DNA from: an uncultured Alphaproteobacteria bacterium
Lineage (GTDB): Bacteria; Pseudomonadota; Alphaproteobacteria; CAAHEQ01; UBA3637
Direction of reading: 5' to 3'
Assembly (NCBI GenBank): GCA_949286465.1
Contig: CASECI010000010.1
Span: 1-48,732, forward strand
DNA: 48,732 bases
Part shown: in pieces, positions 28,539 through 36,768 of the stretch
How positions within the stretch are numbered: position 1 is the stretch's first letter
How the letters are laid out: the number at the start of each line of letters is the position of its first letter
The notes under the pieces: model-generated
The model's input: only the letters and a program-made list of their open reading frames with translations
Database searches by the model: none
Told to the model about the DNA's origin: nothing
Made by a program: the position numbers and the translations under genes

Positions 28539-28547
28539 GCGATTCTT

Positions 28548-30620
28548 ATGTTTTTAAAAAAATTAAAAGTTGATATTGGTTTCCCTGCCCCTTTAGGAGC
28601 TACACCTCAAAAAAACGGTGTCAATTTCTCTATTTTTTCTCATTCCGCTGAAAAAATTGTTTTATGTTTATTTAACTCATGGGGATATGAAACTTATCAT
28701 ATTCCAATGAATCGGTCAGAAGATATTTGGCATGTATTTGTCCAAGGGATATCTCCTGGACAATTATATGGATATCGTGTCTATGGACCTTATGATCCTA
28801 AAAATGGACTATGGTTTAATGGGCATAAGCTTCTTTTAGATCCTGCAGCTAAGCAAATAACTGAACCTATTTTCTTTCACGAATCTCAACTGCCTTATAT
28901 TGCAGGACATTCAAAACGTGAATTTTCTTTTAGTACTTTAGATAGTGCTCCTTTCGTTCCAAAATGTGTTGTCGTTGATGATACGCTCTTACGTGTACCT
29001 CGTACAACTAGGCCTTACATAAACGATAAAGATACTATTATTTATGAAACTCATGTAAAAGGAACAACCATTAAGAATGAGGCCATTCCTAAGCGTATAA
29101 GAGGAACTTTTGAAGGCCTAGCTCATCCTAAGACGATTAGTTATCTCAAAAATCTTGGAATTACAACCGTCGAATTATTACCTATCGCCGCTTTTAATAC
29201 TCCCGAACACTTATTAAATCTACGATTAAATAATTACTGGGGATATGACCCTGTTTGTCTAATGGCTCCTCACACTTCCTACCTTTCAGAAGCAAATCTT
29301 CTCGAAATCAAAAATATGATTCAGGCATATCACACAAATGGAATGGAAGTCATTTTAGATGTTGTCTATAACCATACCGGAGAAGGTGGATATATGGGAC
29401 CTCTCTTATCTTATAGAGGTATTGATAACCTTTCTTATTATCGTTTTGTGCCAGAAGAACCTAGATACTATTTAGATGACACTGGATGTGGAAATACATT
29501 AAATTTAGCACATCCTGCTACTTTACAGCTAACTATTCAAGCTTTACGGTATTGGGCTGAAGTTTTTGATATTGATGGTTTCCGTTTTGATTTAGCTGTC
29601 ACTCTCGCTCGAAATGGAGAGAATGTTTATACACCTGATGCAGCCTTCTTTAAAGTTTTACAAAAAGATACTGTCTTATCAAAAATTAAACTCATTGCTG
29701 AACCTTGGGATCTTGGACCTAATGGATATCAATTAGGAAACTTCCCTTCTTTTTTCTCTGAATGGGACGGAGAATTTAGGGATACAACAAGACGTTTTTG
29801 GAAAGGAGACATGGGACAAGCTCAAGCAATGTTTCACCATCTAACAAAATCGATTGTTGGCGAACAAACAGAAAAAAATGCTATCCTTAGAAAAGTTAAT
29901 TTTATAACAGCCCATGACGGATTTACGCTTTATGATTTAGTCAGTTATAATGACAAACATAATCTCCCTAACAAAGAGCAAAATAGAGATGGAAATAATG
30001 CCAATTTCAGTTGGAATAGCGGCATTGAAGGAACGACCAATAATCCAACTATTTTAAATTTTAGAATTCGTCGTATTAGGGCTATGATTGCTACTTTACT
30101 TTTATCAAACGGTATTCCCATGATTCTTGGAGGAGACGAAAAATTGCGTTCTCAAGATGGAAACAATAATGCTTATTGTCAAGACAACAAAATTTCTTGG
30201 TTAAGCTGGGGGAAACCAAATAATTTTGAACAAAATATCTTCAATTTTATACAAAAGGTAATTCATCTAAGAAAAGAAAATAAAGAACTTATCTCTTTGC
30301 TTATTCAAGCTCCTACTCTGTTAAAAGAAAAAAACATGTATGCCCTAAAACCTGATGGGACACAGATGGAAACCTCCGATTGGCATGGCTATGTTCGTTG
30401 TTTTTCTATTTATATCAAAGATAACAAAAACAACTTACGATATAATCTTATTTTAAATGCCTCTGATTTTAATCTTGAATATAAAATACCGAATGAGGAT
30501 ATGTCTGCTAAATGGAAAATGATTTTAGATTCTTCTGAAACAATTAAAAAATTCTCTATTCAAAACGGCTCTTTCAATGCTCCATCTTGGGGATTGCTTC
30601 TTTTAAAGGGAGCTCTCTAA
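28548..30620 (+). CDS. glgX: Glycogen debranching enzyme (isoamylase type)
   Basis: GlgX hydrolyses alpha-1,6 branches of phosphorylase-limited glycogen. The 690 residues contain an N-terminal CBM48 domain (about 10-110, GVNFSIFSHSAEKIVLCLF) and a GH13 barrel with DGFRFDLAVTLAR (nucleophile Asp), IAEPWDLGPNGYQLG (acid Glu) and FITAHDGFTLYDLVSYNDKHN-type third Asp region. The family motif near 530 reads GGDEKLRSQDGNNNAYCQDN, close to the usual GGDE.gRTQ.GNNNAYCQDN. It overlaps the convergent mutY gene by four bases, so no separate terminator is seen. Confidence 0.95.
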   Translation: MFLKKLKVDIGFPAPLGATPQKNGVNFSIFSHSAEKIVLCLFNSWGYETYHIPMNRSEDIWHVFVQGISPGQLYGYRVYGPYDPKNGLWFNGHKLLLDPAAKQITEPIFFHESQLPYIAGHSKREFSFSTLDSAPFVPKCVVVDDTLLRVPRTTRPYINDKDTIIYETHVKGTTIKNEAIPKRIRGTFEGLAHPKTISYLKNLGITTVELLPIAAFNTPEHLLNLRLNNYWGYDPVCLMAPHTSYLSEANLLEIKNMIQAYHTNGMEVILDVVYNHTGEGGYMGPLLSYRGIDNLSYYRFVPEEPRYYLDDTGCGNTLNLAHPATLQLTIQALRYWAEVFDIDGFRFDLAVTLARNGENVYTPDAAFFKVLQKDTVLSKIKLIAEPWDLGPNGYQLGNFPSFFSEWDGEFRDTTRRFWKGDMGQAQAMFHHLTKSIVGEQTEKNAILRKVNFITAHDGFTLYDLVSYNDKHNLPNKEQNRDGNNANFSWNSGIEGTTNNPTILNFRIRRIRAMIATLLLSNGIPMILGGDEKLRSQDGNNNAYCQDNKISWLSWGKPNNFEQNIFNFIQKVIHLRKENKELISLLIQAPTLLKEKNMYALKPDGTQMETSDWHGYVRCFSIYIKDNKNNLRYNLILNASDFNLEYKIPNEDMSAKWKMILDSSETIKKFSIQNGSFNAPSWGLLLLKGAL

Positions 30621-31615
30621 ACTTTTTTTAAAACTTTCTTCATTAATGTAGATAATGCATAAGAATTTATGTCCTCTTTATCGACAAACAATCCTTTTTC
30701 TAAATAAGGATTCATTTGCTCTATTTCTGTTTCATAAAAATTTAAAGTTAAATTAAAATGCGTAAATACATGATGAACATGCTCTTTTCGTTTGTTCCAC
30801 CTAGCATTAAAAGGGACTTTTTCCCCCTCTTCTATCCAAGGAAATTCCCATAATCCAGATAGTAATCCTTTTCCTTCTCGTTTCATAATAAAAAACTTCT
30901 TCTGAGGATTCTTAATAATAAAAACAGAACCTATCTTTTTCTTTTTTGCTAACTTTTTAATGATTGGAATTTGTTCTGTCAGACCCAAAGCTGCTGCTTG
31001 GCATGATTGCACCCAAGGACAAATTGTACATAAAGGAGATTGAGGTTTACAAACAGTTGCTCCTAAATCCATAATAGCTGAGGCATAATCTGCCGCATGA
31101 TCTTTAGATGTTAATTTCTGTGCACGCTGATAAATATCCTCTTTATCAATTTGAGTTTGAATGCCATAAAGTCGAGCAATCACTCGTATAACATTCCCAT
31201 CCACAACAGTTTCAGGCTTATTAAATGCAAAAGCACAAATACTGGATGCTGTATACGGTCCTATCCCTGGTAATTTCAATAACTCCTCACGAGAAGAAGG
31301 AAAATGGCCTTGGTATTTGTCCATAAGAACTTGAGCACACTCATGCATTTTTTTTGCACGCGTATAGTATCCTAATCCTTGCCACATATGAAGAACATCA
31401 TCAAGTGAAGCATTCGCTAAACTTTCTAACGTTGGAAATCGCTTCATCCATCTGTTAAAATAATCATATACTGTTTGAACCGTAGTTTGCTGTAGCATAA
31501 TTTCTGACACCCAAACAGCATAGGCATTTTCATGGGCTCCGCCTTTAACTCTCCATGGCAAATCTCGCCCATGTTGACGATACCAAATCAACAACTCTTC
31601 TGTTAAATTTGTCAT
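30617..31615 (-). CDS. mutY: A/G-specific adenine DNA glycosylase
   Basis: MutY removes adenine mispaired with 8-oxoguanine. The 332 residues show the EIMLQQTTVQTV segment with the catalytic Glu (about 38-49), the helix-hairpin-helix LPGIGPYTASSICAFAF (about 117-133), the catalytic Asp in VVDGNVIRV, and four cysteines of the 4Fe-4S cluster (CKPQSPLCTICPWVQSC). A C-terminal NUDIX-like 8-oxoguanine-recognition domain (about 225-325) is present. The start overlaps the upstream Clp-like gene stop by four bases, so translation is coupled. Confidence 0.96.
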   Translation of the reverse strand: MTNLTEELLIWYRQHGRDLPWRVKGGAHENAYAVWVSEIMLQQTTVQTVYDYFNRWMKRFPTLESLANASLDDVLHMWQGLGYYTRAKKMHECAQVLMDKYQGHFPSSREELLKLPGIGPYTASSICAFAFNKPETVVDGNVIRVIARLYGIQTQIDKEDIYQRAQKLTSKDHAADYASAIMDLGATVCKPQSPLCTICPWVQSCQAAALGLTEQIPIIKKLAKKKKIGSVFIIKNPQKKFFIMKREGKGLLSGLWEFPWIEEGEKVPFNARWNKRKEHVHHVFTHFNLTLNFYETEIEQMNPYLEKGLFVDKEDINSYALSTLMKKVLKKV

Positions 31616-33360
31616 TTCTTCTGTTTTGCAAAAATTTGAACTTTTTTACCCGCTTCATCCATTGTGACTAAAACTTCACTTCCTGGTTTGACTTTCTCTT
31701 GCATAATCAAAAAAGCCAATGGATTTTCAATTTGATGCTGCAATAATCTTTTTAATGCGCGAACACCAAATTTAGAGGTAAAAACTTCATCAACGAACCA
31801 CTGTTTTGCTCTATCGTCTACCGTTAAATAGTACCCCTCTGCTGCAGCTCGTTTTAATAGCTTATTTAAGTGAATGTCTATAATCTTCCTCAAATGCTCT
31901 TCATTCAACTGGTGGAAGGTAACAATATCATCAATACGGTTCAAAAATTCTGGGCGGAAATATTGTGTTAATACACTCATACGCTGATAAGTCGGCATAT
32001 TTGATGCAACATTAGATGTCATAATAATAATTGTATTTCTAAAATCAACAGAAACACCTTTACTATCTGTCAGTCGTCCCTCATCCAAAACCTGCAATAA
32101 CAAAGTTAGAATATCTGGGTTTGCTTTTTCAATTTCATCAAATAAAACAACCTGGAAAGGTTTAAGACGAACACCTTCTGTTAATAGTCCTCCCAATTCA
32201 AAACCCGGTGTACCTGGAGGGGGACCAATTAATCGTGTTACTGAATTTTTCTCCATATATTCAGACATGTCTAGCCGAAGTAAAGCTGTTTCATCATTAA
32301 ACATAAACTCCGCTAGTGATTTTGCCAACTCGGTTTTACCGATACCTGTTTCACCGATAAATAGAAAAGAACCTATCGGTCTATTCGGATCTTGGAGCCC
32401 CGATCGAGACCTTCTCAATGCATCGGCAACAACAACAACTGCGTTATCTTGACCAACGACTCTTTTCTTTAAATACTCTTCTGCAAGAGCCAATCTTTTT
32501 TTGTCCTCTGTATCTACTTTTTCTACGGGAATTCCTGTCCAATCAGAAATAACATGCATCCCCAAGTCAATCGGTACTTCTGTCACTTCCTGTCCAATTT
32601 TGCCTTCTGCTTTATTCATCTGAAGCAAACTAGCAGCATCGTCAAGTAAATCCAAAGCTTTTTCAGGAAAATATCTCTGCTTAATATAACGATGTGTCAA
32701 GTTAACAGCTGCCGTCACAAAATCATCTGATATTGTTACTTTATAGAAATCTTCATAATTTTTCTTTAAATTTTTAACTATCTCTATAGTCTCTGCAGGC
32801 GTTGGCTCCTCTAAAAATACAGTTTGAAGCATTTGCAAAACAGAAATATCCTTTTCTAAATATCCTCTATAAGATAAGGGGTCTGTTTCAATAATACAAT
32901 TTAATGAACCTTCTAATAGTTTTAGTTTTAAAAATTTTGCTGGCTCTATATTTTCTGGACTAACATCTGTTCGAACTAAGAAACTAACATCTTTAATGTA
33001 AAGTATTTTCTCTCCGCCTGAGGAGACTATCAGCTCAAAAATAGCCTTTAATTGTTGAGCATATTCTGTATCATTTTCGCTGTCTAACATAAGCGAAGCA
33101 ATATCAACGCCAACGACATGTTTCTTCTTTAAAACTTCAGGAGCCTTATCTGAAGATAAAAAGTTTATCAGTCCTTCTACTAAAGCGGATTTACCGATAC
33201 CAGATGGACCAACTATGACAGGATTATTTCTAGATTTTCTCAGCAAAATATGGACCAAGCGGCCAATTTCTTTTTCTCTCCCAATCAGCTCAATAAGTTT
33301 TTCTTTAGAATTCTTTTCTGTATAATCAATAATATACTTTGAAATGTCTCTATTTGTCAT
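31612..33360 (-). CDS. Divergent Clp-like double AAA+ ATPase lacking N-domain
   Basis: A 582-residue ClpA/ClpB-related protein with two AAA+ domains and no N-terminal Clp_N or ClpB middle domain. Numbering is from the ATG at 33360, chosen because AAAGGG lies six bases upstream of it and overlaps too closely with an upstream TTG. D1 (about 22-250) keeps Walker A (GPSGIGKS, 51-58), but Walker B reads ILYIKD (119-124) instead of hhhhDE, the Arg-finger segment reads SVLQMLQ instead of ALERRF, and the KYRG pore loop is absent. D2 keeps Walker A GETGIGKT (336-343), Walker B VVLFDE (404-409), sensor TSN and Arg finger FRPEFLNR, but its pore-loop motif is GTPG (383-386) where family members have GYVG. 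No IGF/IGL ClpP-binding loop is seen. It precedes mutY in an overlapping unit. D2 probably hydrolyses ATP; threading ability is doubtful. Confidence 0.82.
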   Translation of the reverse strand: MTNRDISKYIIDYTEKNSKEKLIELIGREKEIGRLVHILLRKSRNNPVIVGPSGIGKSALVEGLINFLSSDKAPEVLKKKHVVGVDIASLMLDSENDTEYAQQLKAIFELIVSSGGEKILYIKDVSFLVRTDVSPENIEPAKFLKLKLLEGSLNCIIETDPLSYRGYLEKDISVLQMLQTVFLEEPTPAETIEIVKNLKKNYEDFYKVTISDDFVTAAVNLTHRYIKQRYFPEKALDLLDDAASLLQMNKAEGKIGQEVTEVPIDLGMHVISDWTGIPVEKVDTEDKKRLALAEEYLKKRVVGQDNAVVVVADALRRSRSGLQDPNRPIGSFLFIGETGIGKTELAKSLAEFMFNDETALLRLDMSEYMEKNSVTRLIGPPPGTPGFELGGLLTEGVRLKPFQVVLFDEIEKANPDILTLLLQVLDEGRLTDSKGVSVDFRNTIIIMTSNVASNMPTYQRMSVLTQYFRPEFLNRIDDIVTFHQLNEEHLRKIIDIHLNKLLKRAAAEGYYLTVDDRAKQWFVDEVFTSKFGVRALKRLLQHQIENPLAFLIMQEKVKPGSEVLVTMDEAGKKVQIFAKQKK

Positions 33361-33453
33361 CAGCAACCCTTTCTTTTAAAATAATTTTAAACTTCTTATC
33401 TTAATAAAAGATTAAGGAATTATATGCAATATAGCAAGGATAAGGAGTTTTAA

Positions 33454-34029
33454 ATGTTGTTTAAAAAAATTACTGTTTTTGGTGGAGCATCGAAAAGTAT
33501 CAATTCTCAATATAATCAGTCGGCTTTCAAATTAGGCCAGATTATTGGGCAAAATCATCTACAACTTATCTTTGGTATCGGGGATAATGGAATGATGGGC
33601 CAAGTCTTTCATGGGGCTCTGTGTGAATGTGCTTCTATTCATGGAATTACTACTCAGAAATTACTTGAATTACAATGTGAAAACCCCGGATTATTTAAAG
33701 ACGGAGAAATTGAAATCGTCCCCAACTTATCCGTCCGAAAATTTCAAATGTTTCAAGAAGGCGATGTTATGCTTGTCTTACCTGGAGGGTGGGGAACATT
33801 AGATGAATTAGCTGAATTTTCTGTTCTTATTCAAACAGGAGAAATTCCTAAAAAACCCCTCATATTCATAAACTTATTTGGTTTCTGGAATGACTTCAAA
33901 AATCAACTCAAACGCATGTATAAAGATGGAACGCTCAACCAAGAAAAAGCTGATTATGTTGGTTTTGTCGATACTGTTGAAGAAGCTCTTCCTGAGGCAG
34001 AGAAAATTTATTATACTCTACACAAATAA
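33454..34029 (+). CDS. LOG-family protein with canonical PGGxGT motif
   Basis: A 191-residue LOG/TIGR00730-like protein. Visible motifs are VFGGASKS near the start, LIFGIGDNGMMGQVFHGAL (about 42-60), an RKFQMF segment and LPGGWGTLDELAEF (about 109-122), the canonical signature with the catalytic Glu. It is likely to be a nucleoside monophosphate phosphoribohydrolase (inference). It is a paralogue of the LOG gene at 18220, which has an altered motif. Ribosome binding site AAGGAG seven bases before the ATG. It converges on the cheR homologue with a four-base gap. Confidence 0.88.
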   Translation: MLFKKITVFGGASKSINSQYNQSAFKLGQIIGQNHLQLIFGIGDNGMMGQVFHGALCECASIHGITTQKLLELQCENPGLFKDGEIEIVPNLSVRKFQMFQEGDVMLVLPGGWGTLDELAEFSVLIQTGEIPKKPLIFINLFGFWNDFKNQLKRMYKDGTLNQEKADYVGFVDTVEEALPEAEKIYYTLHK

Positions 34030-34033
34030 AATC

Positions 34034-34921
34034 TTACTTCTTCTTAGGAATTGCCGGCTTAAAAAGAGGCTTCTTAATCAACGTCCACGCCGATTTTGGG
34101 GATACATCGAGAGGTTTATTTTCCTCATTTTTCAGTTGATAACATCCCATTTTATCCGGCACTTTTTCAAAACCGTCCATATTGTGTAGAATCTCAGATG
34201 CCCCGATTATCAGCAGTCCTTTTGGAGATAAAATTTCATGTATATTTTGAATTGCTTTCTTTTGTGCTTCTTCTGTCATATAGGACAGCATATTGCGACA
34301 TAAGATAATATCAAAATCCCTTTCATAAAATATATTCATGATATTATGAACATGATAGTGTATCATTTTTAATAAACTTGGTTGTACTTGCCAGGCATCA
34401 TCTTTATGTATGAAATACTTTAATAATAACCGAATAGGTAATCCTTTTTGAACTTCATAATGTGTATAAATGCCTTTTTTAGCTCTATCTATAATATGAT
34501 GAGACATGTCAAGAGCATAAATATCTATTCGAATATCTTGTGGTAATTTCATCTCCTTTAATAAAATCGCTATTGAAACAGGTTCTTGCCCACTCGCACA
34601 CCCCGCTGACAGAATCTTAATACTGTCTTTCTTCGGTTCCCTTTTCAGTCTCATATATAAAAACTCTTTAATCGTTTCGAAAACGTATTTATTCCGAAAA
34701 AAACGCGTATTATTAATACTTACTGCCTCTATAACAGCACTTTTTAATTCTTTATTATTAAGCTTTAGCGAATTAATTAAATCTTCTAAGCTAATTAAAT
34801 TGTTTTGACGAATAATAGGACTCAACCTACTTTCTAACAAATAAATCTGGTCAGCCGTTAATGAAAAGCCTGACTCCTCTTTCAACATTTGCGCAATAAA
34901 ATAAAAATCACTCGGTATCAT
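34034..34921 (-). CDS. CheR-type protein-glutamate methyltransferase homologue
   Basis: A 295-residue protein with the CheR N-terminal helical domain (about 1-75) and a SAM-dependent methyltransferase domain. Motif I is LSAGCASGQEPVSIAI (about 102-117), and the N-terminal signature VSINNTRFFR corresponds to the usual MTTNETYFFR. ILCRNMLSYM and GLLIIGASE match later CheR motifs. The ATG at 34921 has GAGG at a suitable distance; a GTG six bases upstream does not. No MCP receptor, CheA, CheW or CheB gene is in the window. It is the last gene in the six-gene unit starting at 38897. A non-chemotactic methyltransferase role is possible. Confidence 0.85.
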   Translation of the reverse strand: MIPSDFYFIAQMLKEESGFSLTADQIYLLESRLSPIIRQNNLISLEDLINSLKLNNKELKSAVIEAVSINNTRFFRNKYVFETIKEFLYMRLKREPKKDSIKILSAGCASGQEPVSIAILLKEMKLPQDIRIDIYALDMSHHIIDRAKKGIYTHYEVQKGLPIRLLLKYFIHKDDAWQVQPSLLKMIHYHVHNIMNIFYERDFDIILCRNMLSYMTEEAQKKAIQNIHEILSPKGLLIIGASEILHNMDGFEKVPDKMGCYQLKNEENKPLDVSPKSAWTLIKKPLFKPAIPKKK

Positions 34922-34930
34922 TTTCACGCC

Positions 34931-35287
34931 TCACAACAGCCCAACCATAGCAATCTTACTTTGTAAAATATCATGGTCAAAAGGCTTCATGATGTATTCA
35001 TCTACTCCGGCATCTAAAGCCTCTTGTATTTTCTCCGGCTCTGTGTTCGAAGAACAGAAAATTATCTTGGGATGGCATATTTTTTTCATCTTTGGAATAA
35101 ATATCGCACTATCATCTTGGCACACAGAATAACACATAACAACTAATTCGGGTTTTTCTTCTTTACAAACACGTAGAACATCTGCTTCATTATCCACAAC
35201 TATTCCATCAAACCCTAAATCTATAAGCATCTTCTTGGTAATCGCTGCAATATGGGCTGCTTTCTCTATAATCAGCGCTTTTTTCAT
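34931..35287 (-). CDS. CheY-like pseudo-receiver (phospho-Asp replaced by Cys)
   Basis: A stand-alone receiver-fold protein of 118 residues from the ATG at 35287, which has AAAGGG six bases upstream; a longer reading from 35317 adds ten residues and lacks a clear ribosome binding site. The fold is seen from KKALIIEKA through AGVDEYIMKPF, with the conserved Lys of the KPF motif. The phospho-accepting Asp, expected in 'PxLhhhD', is Cys in PELVVMC (Cys52), and the acidic Asp pair near the N-terminus is reduced to one Glu. It therefore probably cannot be phosphorylated in the normal way. It lies between chpT and cheR homologues. Confidence 0.85.
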   Translation of the reverse strand: MKKALIIEKAAHIAAITKKMLIDLGFDGIVVDNEADVLRVCKEEKPELVVMCYSVCQDDSAIFIPKMKKICHPKIIFCSSNTEPEKIQEALDAGVDEYIMKPFDHDILQSKIAMVGLL

Positions 35288-35320
35288 CTTCATCCCTTTT
35301 TTAGTAAAATGACACATTTT

Positions 35321-35875
35321 TTAAGAATTGACAACTCTTTTTAAGGAAATAAGATGCTTTTCTTCATTACAAGACAATAACAATTTGATATGTTTTTCTC
35401 TGGCTAAAGTATATGCATACATTGCAGGTGCGTTATTAGGTGTTTCAGCGACTTTACCGTTTTCTATTATTGCCTGAAGCTCCTCAGGAACTCTTAAAGC
35501 CTCGCCCATGGCAACAATTTCATCTTCTTTAACTGTAATTACACCACCTTTTACCAAACAATCTGCTAATGTCATAACACAAGCCTTTGATAATGAATCT
35601 AAGCAATATCCAACTAATTTTATAGGCATCGATAAGGTGCTTAAATAATCAGCCGTTACATCTTCACTTTGTACATTAGGAAGTCCAAAAGTCTGTCTAA
35701 AAAACTTTATCCGATCCATCAAAATATGCGCTCCATTTTGCAAAAGAAGAAGCGTTTCTTGTACTGACTGAGGGTCCTCAGCTAACAATTCAGTCCCATT
35801 ATAAACAGCTCCAGCAGCATTCGATAAATCATGGCTTATACGTGTATATATCAAATTTGTCAGATATGTATTCAT
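35321..35875 (-). CDS. chpT: ChpT-type histidine phosphotransferase
   Basis: A 184-residue member of the alphaproteobacterial ChpT family, which carries phosphate from the hybrid kinase CckA to CtrA and CpdR in cell-cycle control. The N-terminal helix has the phosphorylatable His15 in RISHDLSNAAGAVYNGTELL, matching the family pattern 'R(L/I)CHDL..P.GAI.NG.ELL'. A C-terminal degenerate ATPase-like domain follows. It overlaps the sucD stop by four bases (ATGA), so it is translated together with the succinyl-CoA synthetase homologues. CckA and CtrA are not in the window. ChpT-like proteins also occur in chemotaxis operons, which would fit the cheR neighbour. Confidence 0.83.
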   Translation of the reverse strand: MNTYLTNLIYTRISHDLSNAAGAVYNGTELLAEDPQSVQETLLLLQNGAHILMDRIKFFRQTFGLPNVQSEDVTADYLSTLSMPIKLVGYCLDSLSKACVMTLADCLVKGGVITVKEDEIVAMGEALRVPEELQAIIENGKVAETPNNAPAMYAYTLAREKHIKLLLSCNEEKHLISLKRVVNS

Positions 35876-36768
35876 TTTTTTCCCTTTACTGTTTCTTGCA
35901 TAAGCGCCTTAAAAACGGCATCCCCTATTCGAACAGGTGAATCAACAATAATAGAGCCCGCTTTTTTTAATGCTTCTTTTTTATACGAAGCCGTTTCTGT
36001 CTCTTGATAGATAATAGCGCCTATATTCCCCATATAGGTTTTTGGAGGAACGAAACTCCCAACAATATAACTAATTAATGGTTTTTTATGACGTTTCTTT
36101 GCATAATACTTTGCTAAATTTTGTTCGAAATTTCCCCCTATTTCGCCTATCAGCAAAATAGCTTGCGTATCTTTGTCTTTCAAAAATAAGTCTAATATTT
36201 CATTGTATGATGTGCCTAATATGGGATACGCACCTAATGCAACACATGTTGTAACACCTAGCCCCTTCTTACGTAATTGTTGTAATGCTTCATACATTAC
36301 AGAGCTCGATCGAGATACTATTCCAACGTTTCCTTTGGGAAATAAATGAGCCGGCATCGTTCCTACCTTGCAGTCTCCTGCGGTAATAATGCCTTGAGAG
36401 GCAGGTCCTATTAATCGACATTTTGATTTCTTTAAAGAACTTTTAATCTTTAATATATCTTGAACGGGGACTCTTTCTGTCGTACACACAATTAAAGGAA
36501 CCCCTGCATCAATGGCTTCCATAATTTCTTCTGCCGCTTGTAAAGGAGCTTCATAAACAACGCTAACATCTGGGTGTTGCGCTTTTACTGCCTCCTTGAC
36601 TGTATTATAAAGTGGTATACCAAATACTTGGTCTCCTTGTTTTCCTTTAGCAACTCCTCCGACAATTTTCGTCCCATATGCTAGCGCTTGTTCGGTGTGT
36701 TTTAACCCTTCTGGAGTGAGAATACCTTGGCATATAATGCGTGTGTCTTTATTGACTAAAATACTCAT
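35872..36768 (-). CDS. sucD: Succinyl-CoA synthetase alpha-subunit homologue lacking catalytic His
   Basis: A 298-residue SucD homologue (start at the ATG overlapping the sucC stop, with GGAG eight bases upstream). SucD normally binds CoA and carries the phosphohistidine. Here the active-site segment, usually MGHAGAI, reads MGNIGAI, so the catalytic His is Asn248. The partner Glu in LIGEIGGNFEQ (Glu209) is kept. Other family motifs have changed: the CoA-binding TGKQG segment reads LTPEG, NCPGII reads ASQGII, and GGDP reads GAYP. Length and overall fold are intact. It is coupled to sucC upstream and chpT downstream. It is either a pseudoenzyme or a ligase with another mechanism; a canonical SucD could exist elsewhere. 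Confidence 0.85.
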   Translation of the reverse strand: MSILVNKDTRIICQGILTPEGLKHTEQALAYGTKIVGGVAKGKQGDQVFGIPLYNTVKEAVKAQHPDVSVVYEAPLQAAEEIMEAIDAGVPLIVCTTERVPVQDILKIKSSLKKSKCRLIGPASQGIITAGDCKVGTMPAHLFPKGNVGIVSRSSSVMYEALQQLRKKGLGVTTCVALGAYPILGTSYNEILDLFLKDKDTQAILLIGEIGGNFEQNLAKYYAKKRHKKPLISYIVGSFVPPKTYMGNIGAIIYQETETASYKKEALKKAGSIIVDSPVRIGDAVFKALMQETVKGKK

